A stretch of 64,000 nt of DNA, from positions 3,658,001 to 3,722,000 of the forward strand of contig CBDCVN010000013.1 in assembly GCA_965223045.1 (NCBI GenBank), written 5' to 3'. Positions within the stretch are counted from its first letter, which is position 1, and every line of letters starts with the position of its first letter. Source of the DNA: CBDCVN01 sp965223045. GTDB taxonomy: Bacteria; Deinococcota; Deinococci; Deinococcales; Trueperaceae. Both the position numbers and the translations under genes were made by a program. The notes under the pieces were generated by a model. That model saw only the letters and a program-made list of their open reading frames with translations, was not told the DNA's origin and made no database searches. Shown one piece after another: positions 41,565 to 49,770 of this stretch.

Positions 41565-42728
41565 TTAGCTTAGAACTTTCCTTGCAAAACGATTACTCAG
41601 AACAATTGCAAGTTCATCAATAAACTTTTGTATAAGATGTGATAATCCCAATATGCTTGCCATAGTAATAATAAAGGTTGTCCAGAAAGCATAATGGTAT
41701 TCCATATAGCTACTTAAACTTAAAAAACTTCTTGCTCCTAAAGAATTTATCAACAGGAAATGAATAAGGTAAACAGCAAAAGATATTTTGCCCAGATAAA
41801 GCATTATTTTGCTCGAGAAAAAATCTTGTAAAGACCTAACTAGCAAAGTTCCGACTATCAACATAAAAGCTCCCACAACATGGTAAAAAATAAAGTAATC
41901 GGAAAAACTAAACTGCTTGCCAAAAATCATTAGGTGTTTATAAAAAGAATTATCAACCAAGTAATAGGGAAAAGAACCTAACAACAAACCTATTCCTAAA
42001 ATGACTATTCCAACAACATAAAACCTCCTTTTTATTTCATGCCACTTTTGAACATAAGCATCACATAGGAAAACACCAAGAATGAAAGCTAGATAGTAGG
42101 TTTTTATAAAAATAAGGCTAGTAACTATGTATATGATGTAGCGAAATGTGCTCCTACCAAAGAGAGCTAGTAGGGCAAATACAATATACGATCCGTATAA
42201 TTCATATTGCATGGTCCACACCACAGGATTTAGAGTATAGGTCTTAAAATTAAAGAAAGATTCAATAGCTCCCTGATAAAAAGTCTTAAATATACTTATT
42301 GGTTCGCTATAAAAATCGGGAATGGTTGCTAGGGTCAACTTTTGCAACTGGCTGTATGAATAAGCATCTAGTGCTAATAAGGCAAATGCCAATAAGTGAA
42401 CGCTAAGAACAGGAATACCTAACCTTAGGTAACGCTTGGTTGCTGCCTTACTCAATACAGTGGGGTCTTTAGTACTAAAAAACTTGAAGCTCAATACATA
42501 CCCACTTAGCACAAAAAAAACGCATACAGCAAAGTTGCCATTAACTAACAAGTTTATAGGTGTAGTAGCTATTATTGACTCATAAGAAAAGTGACTTATA
42601 GCTGGGTCATTTTTAAACACCTGAGGGTAGAAAACCTGAGCAAAATGTGCAAATACCACTACTAAAGCAGCAATTCCTCTGATACCTTCTAGAAAGAGTA
42701 ACTTTTTCTTTTCTTCCAGTTTATTCAC
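41565..42728 (-). CDS. Acyltransferase 3 family membrane protein (OafA-like)
   Basis: The start is taken as GTG 42728, which overlaps the TetR stop (GTGAATAA) and gives 'NKLEEKKKLLFLEGIRGIAA'; a longer ATG start at 42755 lies inside the regulator gene. The ~387 residues form about ten TM helices. The family motif R-G-I-A-A-L plus a catalytic His in 'VVFAHFAQVF' is at the N-terminus. Such enzymes O-acylate surface sugars or antibiotics. It is translationally coupled to the TetR gene, so both are probably under the palindromic operator. Confidence 0.85.
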   Translation of the reverse strand: MNKLEEKKKLLFLEGIRGIAALVVVFAHFAQVFYPQVFKNDPAISHFSYESIIATTPINLLVNGNFAVCVFFVLSGYVLSFKFFSTKDPTVLSKAATKRYLRLGIPVLSVHLLAFALLALDAYSYSQLQKLTLATIPDFYSEPISIFKTFYQGAIESFFNFKTYTLNPVVWTMQYELYGSYIVFALLALFGRSTFRYIIYIVTSLIFIKTYYLAFILGVFLCDAYVQKWHEIKRRFYVVGIVILGIGLLLGSFPYYLVDNSFYKHLMIFGKQFSFSDYFIFYHVVGAFMLIVGTLLVRSLQDFFSSKIMLYLGKISFAVYLIHFLLINSLGARSFLSLSSYMEYHYAFWTTFIITMASILGLSHLIQKFIDELAIVLSNRFARKVLS

Positions 42729-43278
42729 AATGACTAGCCAAGAATCGCTCCACATGAGTTTTAGGATCTATGCTTGGTAGGTGCTCGAGCCTAGCAACAT
42801 GCTTAACCAAGCCCAAAGCTATAATTGGCCCTAAAAGCTCAGCCATCATAAGAACAGGATTGCCTTGAGGTAACTTTCCTTCAGTTTGGTAGTGATTTAA
42901 CAGCTCCATAGCTTTTTTCATAATAAGTTCAGGTGGATTTGCTTCTTCAAGTAACTCAGGGCGGCGAATGATTTCAGAAAGCACATTTACTACAAAACCT
43001 CCACGTTTAAGCCACATGTCTTGATATACAGTGACAAGACTTATAAGATCAACTGCAAGGTCACCACTATAACTAAAGGCTTCTTCAGCAAGCTTACTAG
43101 CTTGATGTTGCATCGCAGCATTTAAAAGCTTGTTTTTATTGCCAAAACGGCGAAAAAGAGTTACTTCGTTTACACTAGCCGCTTCAGCAATTGATTTAGT
43201 TGTAGTCCGAGTAAGCCCCTGCTTTGCTATAAGCTCAATCACTGCTTCTAAAATTTTCTTTTGTGTAGTATCTGTCAT
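42721..43278 (-). CDS. TetR-family transcriptional regulator
   Basis: Start ATG 43278 (MTDTTQKKILEAV); the five upstream codons to 43293 lie inside the operator. The N-terminal HTH is textbook TetR: 'ELIAKQGLTRTTTKSIAEAA', 'SVNEVTLFRRFGNKNKLLNA'. The C-terminal ligand domain ends 'HVERFLASHCE'. The perfect 30-bp palindrome directly upstream makes autorepression, and control of the coupled acyltransferase, very likely. The ligand is unknown. Confidence 0.92.
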   Translation of the reverse strand: MTDTTQKKILEAVIELIAKQGLTRTTTKSIAEAASVNEVTLFRRFGNKNKLLNAAMQHQASKLAEEAFSYSGDLAVDLISLVTVYQDMWLKRGGFVVNVLSEIIRRPELLEEANPPELIMKKAMELLNHYQTEGKLPQGNPVLMMAELLGPIIALGLVKHVARLEHLPSIDPKTHVERFLASHCE

Positions 43279-43280
43279 AA

Positions 43281-43310
43281 TACATGCAAGCAAGTACTTG
43301 CTTGCATGTA
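43281..43310. promoter_or_regulatory. Perfect 30-bp palindromic TetR operator
   Basis: Half-site TACATGCAAGCAAGT is followed by its exact reverse complement, ending two bases before the TetR start codon. It contains the direct motif GCAAGCAAG. Position, symmetry and length fit a TetR-family operator. Confidence 0.85.
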
Positions 43311-43591
43311 AAGTTTAATATTTCGCAAAGGAAATGTCAAACCTTTATTGAAATGTCTAATTTATAGGCCACTTCGATCGCATGCCTTACAATTTGTAAA
43401 CTGCTCAAACAAAGATACTTAGAACGCTTATCCAAAGCAAAGCTTGGAACAAGTCAATAAAGTTTTAGATTAATGTCAAAATGTCCAATTCTTAGTTGGT
43501 TCCTTGAGCTTACCCCCAAAAACTGGACAGAAAACCCCGGCGAAATTAAGGTCCATAGAAGATGTAAAATATCTAGAATATGGAGATATAA

Positions 43592-43885
43592 ATGAGCCAG
43601 ACAAAAGGAATAAGAAAAACTTACAAGAAGGAATTCAAAGCTAAAGTTGCTGCTGAAGCTATAGTTGGGGAGAAAAACCTTGCGGAACTAGCAAGTCAGT
43701 ATGGTGTCCATACTACACAAATTAAAGAATGGAAAAAGGCTGGATCAGAAGCACTGCATGAAAGGTTTTCATTACTAAGAGGTAGAAAAGCAAGACTACA
43801 AGAACGTAGAGAGGCTGCACTGTACGAACAGATTGGCAAATTGAAAATGGAACTAGATTTTTTGTCCAAAGGGCTCAAAAACTGA
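43592..43885 (+). CDS. IS3-family OrfA (copy 2)
   Basis: 97 residues with HTH ('ELASQYGVHTTQIKEWKKAG') and a leucine-rich C-terminal helix. It matches copy 1 except for a cluster of differences in the first half, for example 'AAEAIVGEKNL' against 'AAAAIVGEKNL'. OrfB follows in the -1 phase, so a frameshift fusion is likely. Confidence 0.88.
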   Translation: MSQTKGIRKTYKKEFKAKVAAEAIVGEKNLAELASQYGVHTTQIKEWKKAGSEALHERFSLLRGRKARLQERREAALYEQIGKLKMELDFLSKGLKN

Positions 43886-43899
43886 GTCAAGAGGAACGT

Positions 43900-44736
43900 A
43901 TGTTGATAGTTGATCCAAGGCACCCTCAATTGAGCATTACTAAGCAATGTGAGTTACTGAGACTGAATCGTAGTAGTTATTACTATCGACCTACAAGAAT
44001 CAGCGATCTCAATGAATGCTTGATGCAAAGGATAGATGAGTTGTATACAGATCATCCTTTTCTAGGTTATCGCAAGATAACAGCAATGCTCAATGGAGAA
44101 GGCTATAAAGTCAATCACAAAAGAGTATATCGTTTGATGTGTCTGATGGGTTTGCAAGCTATATATGCCAAACCCAAACTAAGTAAACCAAAGGAAGGAC
44201 ATAAAATTTACCCATACCTTCTGAAAAACAAAATCATAAACAAACCAAATCAGGTATGGGCTAGTGATATTACGTATATACGTTTGCAAGGAGGATATTG
44301 CTATCTGGTAGTAGTAATGGATTGGTATAGCCGTTATGTTGTTTCATGGGAAGTTTCGAATAGCATGAAAGCAGAGTTTTGTATAGAAGCATTAGAAGAG
44401 GCGTTGGAAGGAGAGAAGCCAGAGATATTCAATACAGATCAAGGTAGTCAGTACACAAGTCATGAGTTTACGGATATATTGAAGGCAAACGAAATAGCAA
44501 TCAGCATGGACGGAAGAGGGTGCTACATGGATAATATATTTACAGAAAGGTTGTGGAGAACGGTAAAGTATGAAGAAGTATATCTAAAGGAATACAAAAA
44601 TATAGAGCAAGGAAGGGAAGAAATAGGAAAGTACTTACAATTTTATAACAGTGAACGTCCGCATCAATCATTGCAGTACAAAACGCCTGAATTAGTTTAC
44701 AGAGAGGAGAAAACTAAATCAATAATAACAGGATAG
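43900..44736 (+). CDS. IS3-family OrfB transposase (copy 2, intact)
   Basis: 278 residues with HTH_21 ('HPFLGYRKITAMLNGEGYKV') and a complete rve DDE core ('WASDITYIRL', 'FNTDQGSQYTS', 'FTERLWRTVKYEE'), ending 'ELVYREEKTKSIITG'. This is the reference used to rejoin the interrupted copy at 4963-8586. With ends, target duplication and both genes intact, this copy could be active and may supply transposase to others. Confidence 0.92.
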   Translation: MLIVDPRHPQLSITKQCELLRLNRSSYYYRPTRISDLNECLMQRIDELYTDHPFLGYRKITAMLNGEGYKVNHKRVYRLMCLMGLQAIYAKPKLSKPKEGHKIYPYLLKNKIINKPNQVWASDITYIRLQGGYCYLVVVMDWYSRYVVSWEVSNSMKAEFCIEALEEALEGEKPEIFNTDQGSQYTSHEFTDILKANEIAISMDGRGCYMDNIFTERLWRTVKYEEVYLKEYKNIEQGREEIGKYLQFYNSERPHQSLQYKTPELVYREEKTKSIITG

Positions 44737-44828
44737 GTTGTTATCAAGCTTACAAACAATGTAATCTCAATTTGATATCATTTTAGTAGGTCTTAATTAA
44801 CCTTAATTTTTTGTCCGATCAATTGGGT

Positions 44829-45824
44829 TCACCTCACCTTAAGTAAGTCTGCTGCATATGAAAAAAGTGCTGGTGTACCACCAGTATGCCAAAATAGCAC
44901 AGTTTCCTCATGCGAGAATTCGCCTGCTTTGATCATTGCAATTAATCCCGCCATTGCTCTTCCTGTATAAACTGGGTCAAGCAATATTCCCTCACTCATA
45001 GCAGTTTGATAAATTGCACTACGCTCGGCCTCACCCAAAACACCATATCCACCTCCAAGAAACTCTTCACGGATAATAAAATCTGAAAGCTCGAATTTGT
45101 GATCAAACTCAAGATGCTTTGCAGTTTGATTAGTAAGATCAACCACATATTGTTGTAAGGAACTATCACCAACTTCTTCTTTGTCAATGCCAATTCCAAT
45201 AAGCTTGATCTGCTCACCAATAATTGTTTTCCCGAGTGTAAGGCCTGCTTGAGTCCCCCCAGAACTAGACGGGAAGACAATATGAGTAACCTTAGCTTCC
45301 ATAGAAGCCAACTGTTCTTTAAGTTCTTTCATTGCCTCAATAAAGGCAGCAGCACCTATAGTATTAGAACCACCATAAGGAACAATATAAGGGGTTTTTC
45401 CTTTATTTTTTAATTCTTGAGCAATCTCAGGGATTTTTTCACCCTTCCTAAATTCACCAGTCCAGTGAACCTCAGCACCAAAGAAGTAATCTAACAGCAG
45501 GTTACCAGAAGGTAAATCAGGTGGTTGCCCACCAAGCACTAAATGGCATGACAAACTGCACTTGGCTGCAGCTGCAGCCGTTTGTCTACAGTGATTAGAT
45601 TGTTCTGCACCACCAGTTATAAGTGTATCGCAACCACGTTCTAGTGCATCTGCCACTAGAAATTCTAGTTTACGTGTCTTGTTCCCTCCAAAGCCCAAGC
45701 CAGTTTGGTCATCGCGTTTCATAAAAAGCTGACAGGCATCTAGATGCATAGAAAGACGTGGCAGCTCTATTATGGGTGTTGGAAGAAACCCAAGTGGGCA
45801 CCTTGGCAATTTTTTATAATTCAT
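44829..45824 (-). CDS. PLP enzyme: D-cysteine desulfhydrase / ACC deaminase family
   Basis: 331 residues of fold-type II PLP enzyme: 'PLGFLPTPIIELPRLSMHL', PLP-lysine in 'GFGGNKTRKLEFLVADAL', substrate loop 'LITGGAEQSNHCRQTAAAAA', phosphate cup 'FPSSSGGTQAGLTLG', and 'LDPVYTGRAMAGL' near the end. This set is shared by D-cysteine desulfhydrase and ACC deaminase, and the substrate cannot be decided by eye. The last residues and stop codon ('VR', TGA) come from the right end of the IS3 inserted at 44836, so the native C-terminus is lost, apparently only a few residues. It lies 13 bp downstream of the hexapeptide acyltransferase gene, so is probably cotranscribed with it. Confidence 0.87.
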   Translation of the reverse strand: MNYKKLPRCPLGFLPTPIIELPRLSMHLDACQLFMKRDDQTGLGFGGNKTRKLEFLVADALERGCDTLITGGAEQSNHCRQTAAAAAKCSLSCHLVLGGQPPDLPSGNLLLDYFFGAEVHWTGEFRKGEKIPEIAQELKNKGKTPYIVPYGGSNTIGAAAFIEAMKELKEQLASMEAKVTHIVFPSSSGGTQAGLTLGKTIIGEQIKLIGIGIDKEEVGDSSLQQYVVDLTNQTAKHLEFDHKFELSDFIIREEFLGGGYGVLGEAERSAIYQTAMSEGILLDPVYTGRAMAGLIAMIKAGEFSHEETVLFWHTGGTPALFSYAADLLKVR

Positions 45825-45837
45825 TGATTTTTAAGAT

Positions 45838-46719
45838 TTATTTACAAGGCTTTCCCATAACTGCTGTAGGTTGCTTGTCTTTAAAATCAGGGTTAGCACG
45901 TACTTTATCTTTGGATTGGTAGTTTCTAGCATCTACCTCTAAATCAAGGAAATCAGGATCTCCAAAGCGACATTTGAAAAGGCGAGGCTTAGCAGGAATA
46001 CCTAAACCCACAGCATATGGAGCAAGATTTCTATTGGCAAGTCCAAAAGAACCCACCATACTGTCATCACTCAGAATGGTACCTGCTAAAACAGTAGAGT
46101 GATAGGTTAAACGTACACCCTTACCAATAACTGTTTCTTTTAAAGTCACATCTGATATCTCATGGACATCGTGGGTGTGGCTATAAACATTCACATAGTC
46201 ACTTAAACTAGCATTATCATGAATCTTGACTCCACCTATATCATCAATAAAAACGTGACGATGAATAGTTACATTGTCGCCTACCTCAAGGTTGTAGCCT
46301 ACCGAAACTTCTACATTTTGAAAAATTTTGATGTTTTTGCCTACCTGCTTAAAAATACGTTCAGCTAACATTCTGCGAATGGGAATACCACTATTAATTG
46401 CTTGTCCTAAAGGGGTTTGATCAAGGCACTTCCAAAACCACAAGAGAGGCTTCACTAGCTTAAATTTATTTTGATTAGTAACTATGTAATACTCAGCTTC
46501 AAAAGTTGTATTGTGTGGATCCAGAGCAAAAGCTGCCATAGGACTTCTCTCACTTAACTCAGTGTAGGACCGCCCATACATAATATCAGCTAGGGTTTCA
46601 CGCACCAATTCATAGCGGTCCACACTTGGATCATCAAATTTTTCTGCCAAAGCACCGATAAATTTAGTGAGCTGGTCATTTGTTTCCGCAGGCATAGATT
46701 GAGGTACTAACCAAGGCAT
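45838..46719 (-). CDS. Left-handed β-helix (hexapeptide) acyltransferase
   Basis: 293 residues. A ~110-residue helical N-terminus ('LTKFIGALAEKFDDPSVDRY…') precedes hexapeptide repeats: 'IKIFQNVEVSVGYNLEVGDN', 'VTIHRHVFIDDIGGVKIHDN', 'ASLSDYVNVYSHTHDV', 'TVIGKGVRLTYHSTVLAGTI' and 'VGLGIPAKPRLFK'. The His-rich coil ('YSHTHDVHEI') fits the active-site His of acetyltransferases of this class. It could modify a sugar or lipid. It is upstream of, and coupled by 13 bp to, the PLP enzyme; the functional link is not clear. Confidence 0.82.
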   Translation of the reverse strand: MPWLVPQSMPAETNDQLTKFIGALAEKFDDPSVDRYELVRETLADIMYGRSYTELSERSPMAAFALDPHNTTFEAEYYIVTNQNKFKLVKPLLWFWKCLDQTPLGQAINSGIPIRRMLAERIFKQVGKNIKIFQNVEVSVGYNLEVGDNVTIHRHVFIDDIGGVKIHDNASLSDYVNVYSHTHDVHEISDVTLKETVIGKGVRLTYHSTVLAGTILSDDSMVGSFGLANRNLAPYAVGLGIPAKPRLFKCRFGDPDFLDLEVDARNYQSKDKVRANPDFKDKQPTAVMGKPCK

Positions 46720-47078
46720 GGTTTAGCATAACACATTTGTAAAGTAGTCAGTGGTTAGTGCACTTTAACATAACGTAGAGTTGATAGGAAATGACTTCCC
46801 TAATATTAAATGACTTCCCTAATATTAAAGGTGTTTTTGTTGCTATATGCGTCACAAGAAATATTTTGACAATGACTACAGTAAGAAAACAAGCTTTAAA
46901 ACGGAAAATTGCCAAATTTTGAGTATGTCCTGTAAAAGCTTAAATTAATTACCGATCACCCATAAGTATTTTATTAATGTGATTTAAATACATATTTGTA
47001 CGTGAGTTTTTTTGCTGTGAAACTTCTAAGATTTAAGTTTTACTAAACTCATAAATAATTTGCAAACTGGAATATATT
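46720..47078. other. Intergenic region with a short tandem repeat
   Basis: 359 bp between divergent genes with no credible frame; it must carry both promoters. It contains the 19-bp tandem repeat listed separately. Confidence 0.5.
46789..46826. repeat. 19-bp perfect tandem repeat (two copies)
   Basis: AAATGACTTCCCTAATATT occurs twice head to tail, in the region upstream of the acyltransferase gene. It may be a slippage product or a pair of binding sites. Confidence 0.8.
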
Positions 47079-47864
47079 ATGAAAACAGAAAAAACTACTG
47101 AAATTAATTTAAAAGCAACACCAGAAGAGTCTTCACCTTGGCTCGAGGTAGAAACATGGGATAAGAGTTCCCTATGGCAAACTGGTTTTCGCACTGAAGA
47201 GTCCCTTTGGAATGCCACCCAAGAGGTTGTCATTCAATCAGATACTTCAAAAACACAAAACTCACTTTCAGAAGATACACCAACAAATATATTGGCAGAC
47301 CACTCATCTAAGAATTCTCAATTAGCTGAAGTTGTAAAAGAAGAACTTCTATTGACAGATACTCCTAATAATAAAGGCCTTATTACAAATGAAACAGTTA
47401 ATTTTAAAGAAGATTCTTTTGAAGTTGATAACCAAACTAGTTTGCAAGGATTGCATAGTGAGCTAGCAGATGAATTAGAGGGAAATGATACTTTTTTTGA
47501 TGATCTTCCACTTAGTACTGATATAAATTTAGAATCATCATTACGCTTTGAGGATTTGCCTGCTGTAAACAAACTCGAGCATAAAGATGTTCCAAATAAG
47601 AATTTACCCAATGAAGAAGTTGAACCTTCAGTCAAACAAGAAATATTAGAGGTAATAACTGAGGTTAACTCCAGTAACCTCAAATTGGAAGAAGCTAAAG
47701 ACAAAGAAATTAACTATAACGAAAGAACAGTTGCACTAGATGTTCCTATTCACCTTGCCCCTGTCATAAGGGAGTTAATTAGCTTGTTTGAAAAACAAGC
47801 TACCATTGAGACAATAGAAGATTCTACTTTTAAAAACACATTTAGATATAAAAAACTTTTATAA
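47079..47864 (+). CDS. Acidic hypothetical protein (261 aa)
   Basis: From ATG 47079 the protein is rich in Glu, Asp, Ser and Asn and predicted largely disordered ('SSPWLEVETWDKSSLWQTGF', 'DLPLSTDINLESSLRFEDLP'), with no signal peptide or membrane segment. Only the last ~40 residues look folded: 'VALDVPIHLAPVIRELISLF' then 'QATIETIEDSTFKNTFRYKK'. It is convergent with the two kinase genes and native in base use (two CTCGAG). It may be a kinase substrate or adaptor because it is Ser/Thr-rich and adjacent, but that is speculation. Confidence 0.6.
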   Translation: MKTEKTTEINLKATPEESSPWLEVETWDKSSLWQTGFRTEESLWNATQEVVIQSDTSKTQNSLSEDTPTNILADHSSKNSQLAEVVKEELLLTDTPNNKGLITNETVNFKEDSFEVDNQTSLQGLHSELADELEGNDTFFDDLPLSTDINLESSLRFEDLPAVNKLEHKDVPNKNLPNEEVEPSVKQEILEVITEVNSSNLKLEEAKDKEINYNERTVALDVPIHLAPVIRELISLFEKQATIETIEDSTFKNTFRYKKLL

Positions 47865-47913
47865 AGCAAAATGTCAGATTGTATTTTTAAAGTTTTGCCA
47901 GCTTCATCCTTAA

Positions 47914-49767
47914 TTATTCTATTTTCCAAAGCTTTATAGTTTTATCACCACTACCCGAAGCTAGCATATTGCCCTCAGGATTAAAAGCTACAGAATAGAC
48001 AAAACTAGTATGCCCTGAAAGTGTGCTTAAATTCTTACCATCTCTAATTCGCCACAACTTAATAGTCTTGTCTTCACTTCCTGAAGCTAACATGTTGCCA
48101 CTTGAGTTAAAGTCAACTGACCAAACCCAACTCTCATGCCCTAAGAATGTACGTAGTAGGGTACCATCTTGTACCCTCCATATTTTCACAGTGCCATCCA
48201 TGCTTCCCGAAGCTAACAAGTCACCGCTAGGACCAAAAGCTACAGAGAACACATAATCACTGTGACCTGATAAAGTAGTAAGTAGAGTACCATCACCATC
48301 ACTTACTCGCCACAGCTTTATGGTGTTATCTCCACTACCAGAAGCTAGAACGTTGCCTTTAGGACTTATGGCGACTGAGAAGACGCTATCGCTATGGCCT
48401 AAAAGGGTATTTGAATTTTTGCTGTCATTTACTTGCCACAATTTAATACTATGATCATTGCTACCAGAGGCTACTAAAGTGCTATCGGCACTAAAAGTGA
48501 TCGAGTAAATTATATTATCATGTCCGGATAGTGTTTTTATATTTTTACTATCACTTATTCGCCTTACCCTTATCCTATTATCAAAACTTGTTGAAGCTAG
48601 CATGTCACCCTCAGCGCTAAAGGCAATTGAGGAAACTGGACCATTACGGCGCGAGAAGGTTTTTAGGCTTTTACCTTCACTTGCATGCCATAGCTTAACA
48701 GTAGCATCAGAACTTCCTGAAGCAAGTAGATCTCCCTTAGGGCTAAACACTACACTATTGACATAATCACTATGTCCTTTAAGTGTGTATAACTCTTGAG
48801 GGGCAACTTTAACTATAGGACTTTTGATTGGTGGTTTTGATATAGTGTTAGCAGACCTGTTAAGTAAGGCTATAAAGGCTAAGCTATTAGTTGGTCTAGA
48901 ATTTATTTTTATAGCCATACTTGCAGTAATGGCTTGACGTAAATTGTTAGGAATAGTGGAGGGTAAAGGAGGAAGGGTGTCATTTAATGCCCTACTAGGT
49001 GCATCTAGTGGTACTTGTCCACTGAGAGCGTGATACAAAGTTGCTCCTAAAGCATAAATGTCTGTATAGGGCCCAAATTTTGCCTTAGAAACATATTGCT
49101 CGTAAGGGGCATATCCGGGAGTTACTAGTCTTGTGTGACTTGAGGTTTTGTGTAGGGTAAATTGCCTTGCTGACCCAAAATCTATGAGTACCGCACGTTT
49201 ATCTTTTGTTAAGAAAATGTTTTCGGGTTTAATGTCACGATGTAACAAGCCTGCTTCATGCACTATTTGCAAGGCACTTGCTGCTTTATTAGCTATTGGT
49301 AATGTTTCTTCTGAATTCAATTTGCTTTTTTTATCTATAAGTTGAGCTAGTGTTTGTCCTTCTAGAAACTCCATTATTAAGTAAGTTGTTTCATTATCCT
49401 CTATTACATCAAATACATGCACAATACCCTCATGGTCAAATTGGCTTAAGCAACTAGCTTCCTTCTTAAAACTAGCTCTGCTTTCAGTAAACCCTTGTAA
49501 ACCCAAAGAACGTGGTGGGATAACCTTTTTCCCTAAACGTGTGGCCCCCTCAGGGAAAAGCTCTTTAATGGCAACGGGGCGGCCTAAAATATTATCGACA
49601 CCTTTATAAGTTACTCCAAATCCTCCTTCACCAAGCACTCTGTCAATGGTGTAACGTTCATTTGCTAATTTATTACCACTAAGCAGGTGTTGTGAAAAGA
49701 CTGCATTGCACTTTATACAAGTCGTCCTACTAGCCTTGTTTTTTGTTTTACAAGCTGGACAAAGCAT
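47914..49767 (-). CDS. Serine/threonine kinase with zinc ribbon and WD40 propeller (second of pair)
   Basis: 617 residues. An N-terminal zinc ribbon ('CPACKTKNKASRTTCIKC') precedes a kinase domain with glycine loop 'VLGEGGFGVTYKG', K in 'PVAIKELFPEGAT', catalytic loop 'LLHRDIKPENIFL' and 'LIDFGSAR', and P+1 region 'VTPGYAPYEQYVSKAKFGPY'. The C-terminal half is seven WD40 repeats of the 'SVAFNPEGNMLASGSGDKTIKLW' kind, forming a full propeller. Repeat 2 is degenerate ('SFDNRIRVRRISD'). No membrane segment is seen. It lies 3 bp after a paralogue of identical length, so the two are cotranscribed. It probably senses or scaffolds partners through the propeller. Confidence 0.93.
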   Translation of the reverse strand: MLCPACKTKNKASRTTCIKCNAVFSQHLLSGNKLANERYTIDRVLGEGGFGVTYKGVDNILGRPVAIKELFPEGATRLGKKVIPPRSLGLQGFTESRASFKKEASCLSQFDHEGIVHVFDVIEDNETTYLIMEFLEGQTLAQLIDKKSKLNSEETLPIANKAASALQIVHEAGLLHRDIKPENIFLTKDKRAVLIDFGSARQFTLHKTSSHTRLVTPGYAPYEQYVSKAKFGPYTDIYALGATLYHALSGQVPLDAPSRALNDTLPPLPSTIPNNLRQAITASMAIKINSRPTNSLAFIALLNRSANTISKPPIKSPIVKVAPQELYTLKGHSDYVNSVVFSPKGDLLASGSSDATVKLWHASEGKSLKTFSRRNGPVSSIAFSAEGDMLASTSFDNRIRVRRISDSKNIKTLSGHDNIIYSITFSADSTLVASGSNDHSIKLWQVNDSKNSNTLLGHSDSVFSVAISPKGNVLASGSGDNTIKLWRVSDGDGTLLTTLSGHSDYVFSVAFGPSGDLLASGSMDGTVKIWRVQDGTLLRTFLGHESWVWSVDFNSSGNMLASGSEDKTIKLWRIRDGKNLSTLSGHTSFVYSVAFNPEGNMLASGSGDKTIKLWKIE

Positions 49768-49770
49768 TGC

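Larger units (their letters stand above)
43505..44836 (+). mobile_element. IS3-family element copy 2 (1332 bp, complete)
   Basis: Ends TGAGCTTACCCCCAAAAACT and, inverted, TGAGGTGAACCCAATTGATC, with a 3-bp duplication CCT (43502-43504, 44837-44839). OrfA and OrfB are both open. The right end lies within the last codons of the PLP-enzyme gene and provides its stop. Confidence 0.92.

Noticed and set aside
46789..46826. Possible CRISPR-like repeats
   Set aside because: Only two head-to-tail copies without spacers and no cas genes anywhere in the window.
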